A stretch of 64,000 nucleotides of DNA from Pseudomonas sp. ANT_H12B (GTDB lineage: Bacteria; Pseudomonadota; Gammaproteobacteria; Pseudomonadales; Pseudomonadaceae): positions 310,001-374,000 of the forward strand of contig NZ_VOBI01000004.1 in the NCBI RefSeq assembly GCF_008369325.1, read 5' to 3'. The notes under the pieces were generated by a model, which saw only the letters and a list, made by a program, of their open reading frames with translations, ran no database searches and had not been told where the DNA came from. Positions within the stretch are counted from its first letter, which is position 1; every line of letters begins with the position of its first letter. The translations under genes were made by a program, and so were the position numbers. Below are positions 57,170 to 64,000 of the stretch, in pieces.

Positions 57170-58119
57170 CCACCTTCTGGAGTACGTGGATCTGCGTACT
57201 GACCATCGGCAGCCTGATCGGCCTGACCTGGCTGCTAATCGGCACCCGCAAGGGCGAAACCAAGGGCAGCGTCGACCAGACCATGGGCCACAGCTTCGAC
57301 GGCATCGAGGAGTACGACAACCCGCTGCCGCAGTGGTGGTTCATGCTGTTCGCCGGCACGCTGGTATTTGCCGTGGGTTACCTGGTGCTTTATCCGGGCC
57401 TGGGCAACTGGAAAGGCATCCTGCCAGGCTATGAAGACGGCTGGACCGGTGTCCACGAATGGGAAAAGGAGATGAACAAGGCTGACGCCAAGTTCGGACC
57501 GATCTTCGCCAAATTCGCCGCCATGCCCCTGGAAGAAGTGGCCAAGGACCCGCTAGCGCTAAAAATGGGCGGTCGCCTGTTTGCCTCCAATTGCGCGGTG
57601 TGCCATGGCTCGGATGCCAAAGGCGCCTTTGGCTTTCCTAATCTGGCCGACAGTAACTGGCGCTGGGGCGGCGATGCCGAGATGATCAAAACCACGATCA
57701 TGGGCGGTCGCATGGCCGCGATGCCAGCCTGGGGTGAAATCCTCGGTGACGCCGGCGTGAAGAATGTCGCGGCTTTTGTGCGTCACGACCTGGCCGGTCT
57801 GCCGCTGCCGGCCGACAATAGCGCCGATCTGAAAGCCGGACAGCAAGCGTTCAGCACCCTGTGCGTAGCCTGTCATGGGGCAAACGGCCAGGGCACTGAA
57901 GCCATGGGCGCGCCGAACCTGACGCATCCGGTCGGTTTCATCTACGGTACAAGCCTGGCGCAACTGCAACAGACCCTTCGTCATGGCCGCCAGGGTCACA
58001 TGCCGGCGCAGACCGAGTTGCTCGGCAACGATAAAGTGCAATTGCTGGCCGCTTATGTGTACAGCCTGTCGCACGACCTGAATACAGAGAACTTGCAGGC
58101 TGAAGGCAAAAACGAATAA
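57166..58119 (+). CDS. ccoP: cbb3 oxidase diheme subunit CcoP, upstream copy
   Basis: A 317-residue membrane-anchored diheme cytochrome c. Two N-terminal helices ([20 protein letters not shown] and [22 protein letters not shown]) are joined by a loop. The periplasmic part carries two CxxCH sites, [18 protein letters not shown] and [20 protein letters not shown], each with a later axial Met (about [11 protein letters not shown] and [11 protein letters not shown]). It accepts electrons from soluble cytochromes c. It lacks a segment of about a dozen residues that the second copy has before [12 protein letters not shown]. It ends the first operon. Confidence 0.95.
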   Translation: MTTFWSTWICVLTIGSLIGLTWLLIGTRKGETKGSVDQTMGHSFDGIEEYDNPLPQWWFMLFAGTLVFAVGYLVLYPGLGNWKGILPGYEDGWTGVHEWEKEMNKADAKFGPIFAKFAAMPLEEVAKDPLALKMGGRLFASNCAVCHGSDAKGAFGFPNLADSNWRWGGDAEMIKTTIMGGRMAAMPAWGEILGDAGVKNVAAFVRHDLAGLPLPADNSADLKAGQQAFSTLCVACHGANGQGTEAMGAPNLTHPVGFIYGTSLAQLQQTLRHGRQGHMPAQTELLGNDKVQLLAAYVYSLSHDLNTENLQAEGKNE

Positions 58120-58134
58120 TTCTCGACCGCTCTG

Positions 58135-58160
58135 CTGCCGCATTCTCCCGGATGCGGCAG
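58135..58160 (+). terminator. Possible terminator hairpin after the first cbb3 operon
   Basis: A 9-bp stem CTGCCGCAT / ATGCGGCAG with an 8-base loop, 15 bases after the ccoP stop. There is no T-run, so it may act only partly. Confidence 0.5.
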
Positions 58161-58602
58161 TTCCCTGCCCCTTTGCGACCCATTGTCGCACCCTCCGTTA
58201 GTCCTCCTTTCGGTTCCCCGGATTCGGGTCTAAGCTTCCCCCGATGCGGACTGGCATGAGCCGGTTCCAGGTCGACCCAACCCGATGTGTTCGACGAATC
58301 TGCTCGATGACAGGCCGCAAAGGCTGATAGATACCGGCTGTCGTGCCAATTGCCATCGGTCACGCGCTCGTTGTGTTTGAACACACCCCGTTACATCCGA
58401 CCTGACCCCCCTCACCATTTTCGTCTGCTGCGACATTTTGTCATTGGGCAATTTTGTCCTTACTCAGCGCATGGAAAGGCCGCAGAATAAGCTTTTGAAA
58501 GCCTTGACCCAGGTCATGGCGCGTTGCAATGACCCCCCGCTTTCTCCATACTTGCGGCCGATTTTTACTCCTAATAAAACACCCAAACCGTGGAACCTTA
58601 GA
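58161..58602 (+). promoter_or_regulatory. Promoter region of the second cbb3 operon
   Basis: The gap between the two operons contains no gene. A promoter-like pair, TTGCAA (58524-58529) and CATACT (58547-58552), is 17 bases apart. An imperfect FNR-type sequence TTGACCCAGGTCAT (58504-58517) sits just upstream. The weak box agrees with largely ANR-independent expression of this copy in P. aeruginosa. Confidence 0.35.
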
Positions 58603-60045
58603 ATGAGCACAGCAATCAGTCCGACTGCTTATAACTATAAGGTAGTCCGCCAGTTCGCCATCATGACGGTGGTCTGGGGGATCCTTGGCATGGGGCTTGG
58701 TGTCTTCATCGCCTCACAGCTTGTATGGCCGGAATTGAACTTCGGTCTACCGTGGACGACTTTTGGACGCTTACGCCCGTTGCACACCAACCTGGTGATT
58801 TTCGCCTTCGGTGGTTGTGCTCTGTTTGCCACTTCTTATTACGTCGTGCAGCGAACCTGCCAAACGCGACTGATTTCCGACAGCCTCGCGGCCTTCACCT
58901 TCTGGGGTTGGCAAGCGGTGATCGTCGGCGCGATCATTACCTTGCCGCTGGGTTACACCACCACCAAGGAATACGCGGAACTGGAATGGCCCCTGGCTAT
59001 TCTGCTGGCCATCGTCTGGGTGTCCTACGGTCTGGTGTTCTTCGGCACCATCACCAAGCGCAACACCAAGCATATCTATGTCGGTAACTGGTTCTACGGT
59101 GCCTTCATCGTCGTGACGGCGATGCTGCACATCGTCAACCACGCGTCCCTGCCGGTCAGCTTCTTCAAGTCCTACTCGGCCTACGCCGGGGCGACTGACG
59201 CGATGATCCAGTGGTGGTACGGCCACAACGCGGTGGGTTTCTTCCTGACCACGGGCTTCCTGGGGATGATGTACTACTTCGTTCCCAAGCAGGCCGAGCG
59301 TCCGATCTACTCCTATCGCCTGTCGATCGTGCACTTCTGGGCGCTGATCACCCTGTACATCTGGGCCGGTCCGCACCACCTGCACTACACCGCTCTGCCG
59401 GACTGGGCTCAGTCGCTGGGCATGGCGATGTCGATCATCCTGCTGGCACCCAGCTGGGGCGGCATGATCAACGGCATGATGACCCTGTCGGGCGCCTGGC
59501 ATAAGCTGCGCACCGACCCGATCCTGCGCTTCCTGGTCGTATCGCTGGCGTTCTACGGCATGTCGACGTTCGAAGGCCCGATGATGGCCATCAAGACCGT
59601 CAACTCGCTGTCTCACTACACCGACTGGACCATCGGCCACGTACACGCCGGTGCTTTGGGCTGGGTTGCGATGATCTCGATCGGCGCCATCTACCACATG
59701 ATTCCGAAACTGTTCGGTCGTGCGCAGATGCACAGCATCGGCCTGATCAACACGCACTTCTGGCTCGCGACCATCGGTACCGTTCTGTACATCGCTTCGA
59801 TGTGGGTCAACGGCATTACCCAGGGTCTGATGTGGCGTGCAATCAACGACGACGGCACCCTCACCTACTCGTTCGTCGAAGCGCTGCAAGCCAGCCATCC
59901 TGGTTTCATCGTTCGCGCCCTGGGCGGTGCGTTCTTTGCCAGCGGCATGCTGTTCATGGCCTACAACGTATGGCGTACCGTACGTGCCTCGAACCCGGCT
60001 GAAGCCAAAGCTGCTGAACAGATTGCTGTAGTTGGAGCTCACTGA
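58603..60045 (+). CDS. ccoN: cbb3 oxidase catalytic subunit CcoN, downstream copy
   Basis: A 480-residue paralogue of the CcoN at 54904, with the same heme and copper motifs ([43 protein letters not shown]). At the DNA level, 59311-59379 is identical to 55609-55677. By order it corresponds to cbb3-1 of P. aeruginosa, the constitutive high-affinity oxidase. The start at 58603 ([21 protein letters not shown]) fits the N-terminus of the first copy; longer frames add residues with no counterpart. Its stop overlaps the ccoO start by one base (TGATG). Confidence 0.95.
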   Translation: MSTAISPTAYNYKVVRQFAIMTVVWGILGMGLGVFIASQLVWPELNFGLPWTTFGRLRPLHTNLVIFAFGGCALFATSYYVVQRTCQTRLISDSLAAFTFWGWQAVIVGAIITLPLGYTTTKEYAELEWPLAILLAIVWVSYGLVFFGTITKRNTKHIYVGNWFYGAFIVVTAMLHIVNHASLPVSFFKSYSAYAGATDAMIQWWYGHNAVGFFLTTGFLGMMYYFVPKQAERPIYSYRLSIVHFWALITLYIWAGPHHLHYTALPDWAQSLGMAMSIILLAPSWGGMINGMMTLSGAWHKLRTDPILRFLVVSLAFYGMSTFEGPMMAIKTVNSLSHYTDWTIGHVHAGALGWVAMISIGAIYHMIPKLFGRAQMHSIGLINTHFWLATIGTVLYIASMWVNGITQGLMWRAINDDGTLTYSFVEALQASHPGFIVRALGGAFFASGMLFMAYNVWRTVRASNPAEAKAAEQIAVVGAH

Positions 60046-60653
60046 TGAAGCATGAAGCAGTCGAGAAGAACATTGGCCTGCTGGCCTTCTTCATGGTTAT
60101 CGCCGTCAGCATCGGCGGCCTGACCCAGATCGTTCCGCTGTTTTTCCAGGACGTCACCAACAAGCCGGTCGAAGGCATGAAGCCTCGCACCGCCCTTGAA
60201 CTGGAAGGCCGCGACATCTACATCGCCAACGGTTGTGTCGGCTGCCACTCGCAGATGATCCGCCCGTTCCGTGCTGAAACCGAACGGTACGGCCATTACT
60301 CGGTTGCCGGTGAAAGCGTCTGGGACCACCCGTTCCTGTGGGGCTCCAAGCGTACCGGTCCGGACCTGGCCCGTGTCGGCGGTCGTTACTCCGATGACTG
60401 GCAGCGTGCGCACTTGTACAACCCGCGCAACGTGGTGCCTGAGTCGAAAATGCCGGCCTACCCGTTCCTCGTGGAAAACAAGCTCGACGGCAAAGACACC
60501 GCCAAGAAAATGGAAGTCTTGCGCACGCTCGGCGTCCCTTACACCGACGAAGACATCGCCGGTGCCAAGGATGCTGTGAAGGGCAAAACCGAAATGGACG
60601 CGCTGGTGGCCTATCTGCAAGGCCTGGGCACCATCATCAAAAGCAAACGGTGA
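60045..60653 (+). CDS. ccoO: cbb3 oxidase monoheme subunit CcoO, downstream copy
   Basis: A 202-residue cytochrome nearly identical in layout to the first CcoO: helix [25 protein letters not shown], heme site [50 protein letters not shown]. Differences cluster in the middle ([22 protein letters not shown] instead of [22 protein letters not shown]). It is translationally coupled to ccoN. A short gap separates it from ccoQ. Confidence 0.96.
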   Translation: MKHEAVEKNIGLLAFFMVIAVSIGGLTQIVPLFFQDVTNKPVEGMKPRTALELEGRDIYIANGCVGCHSQMIRPFRAETERYGHYSVAGESVWDHPFLWGSKRTGPDLARVGGRYSDDWQRAHLYNPRNVVPESKMPAYPFLVENKLDGKDTAKKMEVLRTLGVPYTDEDIAGAKDAVKGKTEMDALVAYLQGLGTIIKSKR

Positions 60654-60658
60654 TTTAG

Positions 60659-60844
60659 ATGGATATCGGGATGATTCGTGGCCTGGGCACCGTTGTTGTG
60701 ATGGTGGCCTTCATCGGTCTGGCGTTGTGGGTGTTCAGTCCCAAGCGCAAGTCGGAGTTTGAAGACGCGACCTTGCTGCCTTTCGCGGATGATCCCGAAG
60801 CCATCAAGCACGTCGAGCAAGCTTCTAGGAGTAACAAAGAATGA
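60659..60844 (+). CDS. ccoQ: cbb3 oxidase small subunit CcoQ, downstream copy
   Basis: A 61-residue single-helix protein ([45 protein letters not shown]). The start [10 protein letters not shown] at 60659 is used. The gene overlaps ccoP by 4 bases (ATGA). Confidence 0.9.
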   Translation: MDIGMIRGLGTVVVMVAFIGLALWVFSPKRKSEFEDATLLPFADDPEAIKHVEQASRSNKE

Positions 60845-61824
60845 CTACGTTCTGGAGTCTGTACGTCACAGTCCTCAGTCTCGGCACGATCTTCGCCCTG
60901 ACCTGGCTGCTGCTGTCCACCCGCAAGGGCCAGCGCAGCGAAGCCACCGAAGAGACGGTTGGCCACTCCTTCGACGGGATCGAGGAGTACGACAACCCAC
61001 TGCCGAAATGGTGGTTCATGCTGTTCGTGGGCACCATCATCTTCGCCCTGGGCTATCTGGTGCTGTACCCGGGCCTGGGCAACTGGAAAGGCCTGTTGCC
61101 GGGTTACAACTACCTGGATAACGAGAAGCAGACTGCGTTCGCCAACGGCCAGACCGGCTGGACCGGCGTTCACGAGTGGGAAAAGGAAATGGCCAAGTCG
61201 GACGCCAAGTTCGGTCCGATCTTCGCCAAGTTCGCTTCCATGCCGATTGAAGAAGTCGCCAAGGACCCGCAAGCCCTGAAGATGGGTGGCCGCCTGTTCG
61301 CCTCCAACTGCTCGGTCTGCCACGGCTCCGACGCGAAAGGCGCTTATGGCTTCCCTAACCTGACCGACGCCGACTGGCGCTGGGGCGGCGAAGCGGAAAC
61401 CATCAAGACCACCATCATGGGTGGCCGTCACGCGGTCATGCCGGCGTGGGCTGAAGTGATCGGCGAACAAGGCGTTGCCGATGTTGCCGGCTTCGTGCTG
61501 ACCAACCTCGATGGCCGCAAGCTGCCGGAAGGCACCAAGGCCGACCCGGTTGCCGGGCAGAAGCTGTTCGCTGCCAACTGTGCTGTGTGCCACGGCCCGC
61601 AAGGCAAAGGCACACCAGCAATGGGCGCGCCTGACCTGACCCATCCGGCGGCGTTCATCTACGGTTCGAGCTTCGCTCAACTGCAGCAGACCATCCGTTA
61701 CGGCCGTCAGGGCCAGATGCCTGCGCAAGAACTGCTGCAAGGCAACGACAAGGTTCACCTGCTGGCCGCTTACGTCTACAGCCTGTCTCACGGTGAGAAG
61801 GCTCCTGCTGAAGACGCCCAGTAA
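60841..61824 (+). CDS. ccoP: cbb3 oxidase diheme subunit CcoP, downstream copy
   Basis: A 327-residue diheme cytochrome. Heme motifs are [18 protein letters not shown] and [20 protein letters not shown]. Compared with the first CcoP it has an extra run of about a dozen residues after the second helix ([15 protein letters not shown], before [13 protein letters not shown]). This insert is a usual difference between the two isoforms. It is the last gene of the operon and ends in a strong terminator. Confidence 0.95.
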   Translation: MTTFWSLYVTVLSLGTIFALTWLLLSTRKGQRSEATEETVGHSFDGIEEYDNPLPKWWFMLFVGTIIFALGYLVLYPGLGNWKGLLPGYNYLDNEKQTAFANGQTGWTGVHEWEKEMAKSDAKFGPIFAKFASMPIEEVAKDPQALKMGGRLFASNCSVCHGSDAKGAYGFPNLTDADWRWGGEAETIKTTIMGGRHAVMPAWAEVIGEQGVADVAGFVLTNLDGRKLPEGTKADPVAGQKLFAANCAVCHGPQGKGTPAMGAPDLTHPAAFIYGSSFAQLQQTIRYGRQGQMPAQELLQGNDKVHLLAAYVYSLSHGEKAPAEDAQ

Positions 61825-61843
61825 GGCAAACGCTTGATGCAAC

Positions 61844-61881
61844 AAAAAACGGCCCCGTCATCTGACGGGGCCGTTTTTTTT
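61844..61881. terminator. Terminator after the second cbb3 operon
   Basis: AAAAAACGGCCCCGTCA, loop TC, TGACGGGGCCGTTTTTTTT. A- and T-runs flank it, so it also serves the convergent phosphoesterase gene. Confidence 0.97.
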
Positions 61882-61897
61882 GGTCACGAAACAAGTG

Positions 61898-62917
61898 CTA
61901 TCGAACAGGGACAGTGGCAATTTCCTTACGACTCGGCCAGTCGTTGCCGCTGACCTGGTGTACCTTCATCGTCTGGCGATCCCGGGCGATATCGGCAATC
62001 AGGTAAGTCTGGCTGGAAGCACCACCACTGAGAAACACCGGAACCTCACCAAAGTAATCGCGGCGATTCCAGCCGGTAAAGGTGCCAGGCTCCGTGTGCA
62101 GATGCCCGGCGAACACTGCGGTCACCTTGTACCGTTCAATCATGGTTTTGAACCGGGCTATCTGCTCGCTGCTGCCCTTCCATCGCTCAGGCTTGTGCAT
62201 GTTGAGAATAATGATCTTGCCGTTTCTTCGTGCGGCTTTTAAATCTTCTTCCAGCCAGCCCAGCGCATCGGAAATATGGTAACCCGTCGGGGTTCCCCAA
62301 TCGTAAGCAGTAAATGTGGTCGAGTACGTGGGTTCATTATGCAACTGTACAAGATGCACATCCCCGAACCCCTTGGAATAGGCCAGGCTTCCAAACACAC
62401 CTTTCTTGATTGTCCCTTCGTCAGACTTGCGCACATCCAGCGTACTTAACTTTCCAAAATAGCGCTCATTAAAGTCAACGATACTACCGGCGGCACAGTT
62501 ATTCAGAAAACAGTCATCGACATTATTCTCATAGTCATGATTACCCAGACCATAGTCATAATCTCTGCCCAGCTGTTTATCCAGAATCGACCGTGTCATG
62601 GAGCGCTGGCCGCCGTGCCCGAAAGCGGTCATGTCACCGTTAATCATGACCGGGATGAGCGTCTGCTCAGAGGAGTAATGACGCCTGAAGCTGGCGACAT
62701 CGGCATATTGGGTCTCAATCAACCACTGCGAACGCTTTTCTTTTTCCGAACCTGACTCATCCCACCCATAATCAGAACTTTCAGTCCAGGGATACTGGGG
62801 GTCCGAGGTAAATATCAAATGCCGGGGAAGATGATCATTTTGTGCGGAATAGGCGGCACCGGCAACAACACATAATAAAGCAGCTAAAAGCGCTTTAACT
62901 TTTTTATCAAGAAACAT
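61898..62917 (-). CDS. Secreted calcineurin-like metallophosphoesterase
   Basis: A 339-residue exported protein with a signal peptide (KALLAALLCVVAGAAYSA/QND). Metallophosphoesterase motifs in order: SDPQYPW (residues 38-44), NGD (about 93-95), GNHDYE (125-130), LNMHKPE and FAGHLHTE. The first motif reads DxQ instead of the usual DxH, so one metal ligand differs. Two cysteines in DDCFLNNCAAG could form a disulfide. The gene is visibly A+T-richer than its neighbours, and it sits between ccoP and ccoG, which are normally adjacent, on the opposite strand. This points to an insertion. Substrate unknown. Confidence 0.85.
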   Translation of the reverse strand: MFLDKKVKALLAALLCVVAGAAYSAQNDHLPRHLIFTSDPQYPWTESSDYGWDESGSEKEKRSQWLIETQYADVASFRRHYSSEQTLIPVMINGDMTAFGHGGQRSMTRSILDKQLGRDYDYGLGNHDYENNVDDCFLNNCAAGSIVDFNERYFGKLSTLDVRKSDEGTIKKGVFGSLAYSKGFGDVHLVQLHNEPTYSTTFTAYDWGTPTGYHISDALGWLEEDLKAARRNGKIIILNMHKPERWKGSSEQIARFKTMIERYKVTAVFAGHLHTEPGTFTGWNRRDYFGEVPVFLSGGASSQTYLIADIARDRQTMKVHQVSGNDWPSRKEIATVPVR

Positions 62918-63346
62918 AGAAATCCATATCTATTAAAGTTAAACATTCAAACGTGAGCCATTAACTTACGACAAGAGCAAAACCAAAACAAAGGTTTGTT
63001 TACTCCCTATCAATAGTTGATGTTTCTCAGAGGTTCTAACACGCGAAAGGAACAGTGGGCGGCGTGAGCAAGCAATCCTGTTGCGCGACGGGGCGGTCTT
63101 CCAACCCGGCGGCGTGCGATTGACCAACCCGTGGGCCGATTGACTTCCGCCCCCTGTAAAACCGTCCATAATTCACAAGTCAATTGATTCAAGTCATTAC
63201 ACCATCAGTTGATTTCTCCCAACGCGACCAAAGGTCGCACCCTTGGGCTAGAGCGACAGGCGTATCATTGCGCCACTGCAACACCTCTTATTGACCGCGG
63301 TCGGCATGTACTGACCGAGGCATTTTTTCCACTGCCGTGGGATGCA
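62918..63346. other. Non-coding gap before ccoG
   Basis: About 430 bases with no plausible gene between the divergent phosphoesterase and ccoG. It contains an A+T-rich stretch with the palindrome AAACAAA-GG-TTTGTTT (62986-63001), an inverted ATCAA-TAG-TTGAT (about 63008-63020), and the ANR-like site listed separately. A GC-rich part (63055-63170) shows nothing recognised. Confidence 0.5.
63184..63197 (+). promoter_or_regulatory. ANR/FNR-like box upstream of ccoG
   Basis: TTGATTCAAGTCAT matches TTGAT-N4-GTCAA except for the last base. It lies about 150 bases before the ccoG start. Confidence 0.4.
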
Positions 63347-63349
63347 ATG

Positions 63350-64000
63350 ATGAGCAACCAGATTCCGATACACGACGTCACCCCGCCTGCCAAGAATGCG
63401 AGTAACACCGTCGACCTCTACGCCTCCAGGGAGAAGATCTACACCCGCGCCTTCACCGGTCTGTTCCGCAACCTGCGGATGATTGGCGGTGCCGGGTTGT
63501 TCCTGCTGTATTTCGGTACTGTCTGGCTGAGCTGGGCAGGCCATCAGGCCGTCTGGTGGAACCTGCCGGAGCGTAAATTCTTCATCTTTGGCGCCACCTT
63601 CTGGCCTCAGGACTTCATCCTGCTGTCGGGCATTTTGATTGTCAGTGCCTTCGGCCTGTTCTTCATTACCGTGTACGCCGGTCGGGTCTGGTGCGGCTAT
63701 ACCTGCCCGCAAAGCGTCTGGACCTGGATATTCATGTGGTGCGAGAAGGTCACCGAAGGCGACCGTAACCAGCGCATCAAGCTCGACAAGGCGCCGATGA
63801 GCGCCAATAAATTCCTGCGCAAATTCAGCAAGCACGTGATGTGGCTACTGATCGGCTTCGTGACCGGCATGACCTTCGTCGGTTACTTCTCGCCGATCCG
63901 TGAGCTGACCATCGACTTCTTTACCGGCCAGGCTGATGGCTGGTCGTATTTCTGGGTCGGCTTCTTCACCCTCGCCACCTATGGCAATGCCGGCTGGTTG
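63350..64000 (+). CDS. ccoG: cbb3 assembly ferredoxin-like protein CcoG (partial, runs off the window)
   Basis: The first 217 residues of CcoG (RdxA/FixG), a membrane iron-sulfur protein that reduces Cu(II) for cbb3 CuB assembly. Visible: the start MSNQIPIHDVTPPAKNAS, YASREKIYTRAFTGLFRNLRMIGG, membrane helices GLFLLYFGTVWLSWAG, FILLSGILIVSAFGLFFITVYAG and VMWLLIGFVTGMTFVGYF. The motif VWCGYTCPQSVWTWIFMWCEKVTEGDRNQR carries the conserved CxxxCP. The second ATG of ATGATG (63350) is used. The ferredoxin domain would lie beyond the end. It fits the cbb3 context, where it is normally directly after ccoP. Confidence 0.93.
   Translation, partial: MSNQIPIHDVTPPAKNASNTVDLYASREKIYTRAFTGLFRNLRMIGGAGLFLLYFGTVWLSWAGHQAVWWNLPERKFFIFGATFWPQDFILLSGILIVSAFGLFFITVYAGRVWCGYTCPQSVWTWIFMWCEKVTEGDRNQRIKLDKAPMSANKFLRKFSKHVMWLLIGFVTGMTFVGYFSPIRELTIDFFTGQADGWSYFWVGFFTLATYGNAGWL

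Noticed and set aside
58516..58530. Sigma-54-like TGGC...TTGC upstream of the second ccoN
   Set aside because: The spacing between the two elements is too short for a -24/-12 promoter.
63248..63835. 195-residue minus-strand open frame
   Set aside because: Antisense to the 5' half of ccoG, which carries clear CcoG motifs.

Overview
The window looks like chromosome of a Pseudomonas of the P. fluorescens group. The support is the GC-rich coding, the many Pseudomonas-type REP palindromes (a 'gtgggagc...gcttgcccgcga' core), a lexA-sulA pair, psrA and fadBA, two tandem cbb3 oxidase operons followed by ccoG, and gene order that matches, from memory, blocks of the P. aeruginosa chromosome (PA2800-2810, then PA2986-3020, then PA1571-PA1551). 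No tRNA, rRNA, CRISPR, prophage or intact IS was seen. Almost all of the window is core genome.

Layout. 0.1-6.4 kb: mlaA (lipid asymmetry), a phosphonatase-like HAD protein, a DUF4404 protein, queF (queuosine), and a copper module made of a cupredoxin diverging from copRS. It ends with an A+T-rich orphan gene at 5943-6398. 6.5-11.2 kb: lolCDE (lipoprotein export), a PilZ protein and a glycerophosphodiesterase. 11.2-17 kb: sthA, an apbE flavin transferase gene without its usual NQR partner, an MHS-type transporter and a long-form GAPDH. 17-28 kb: mfd, csiV, a SWIM/SNF2 helicase, a methylthioinosine phosphorylase, nagZ, psrA, lexA and sulA. 28-37 kb: two small conserved proteins, topA, a DUF1653 protein, fadBA, a possible small RNA locus, a membrane-anchored protein and a universal stress protein. 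37-46.9 kb: uup, slt, an MsbA-like exporter, a PA1571-like small protein, pdxB, a MATE pump and tusA. 47-54.8 kb: rlmM, a nested palindromic element, acnA, a CPBP protease, aer and an alpha/beta hydrolase. 54.9-64 kb: ccoNOQP twice in tandem, a secreted metallophosphoesterase on the opposite strand, and the start of ccoG, which runs off the window.

Functional threads. DNA damage: lexA has two SOS boxes and drives sulA, with mfd and topA nearby. Fatty acids: psrA carries two PsrA boxes and fadBA has more widely spaced half-sites. Respiration: two cbb3 oxidases, with FNR/ANR-like boxes before the first operon and before ccoG, sit next to the Aer energy sensor. Envelope: mlaA, lolCDE, nagZ and slt.

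Most worth a second look are: the nested palindromic element between rlmM and acnA (48205-48497); a PHO-box-like site ahead of a HAD protein that lacks the expected nucleophile; the orphan apbE; a terminator without a gene at 36134; a strong palindrome at 43354-43380; and the DxQ metallophosphoesterase inserted between ccoP and ccoG. I see no clearly new multi-gene system. All homology calls are from motif recognition and memory, not from a search.
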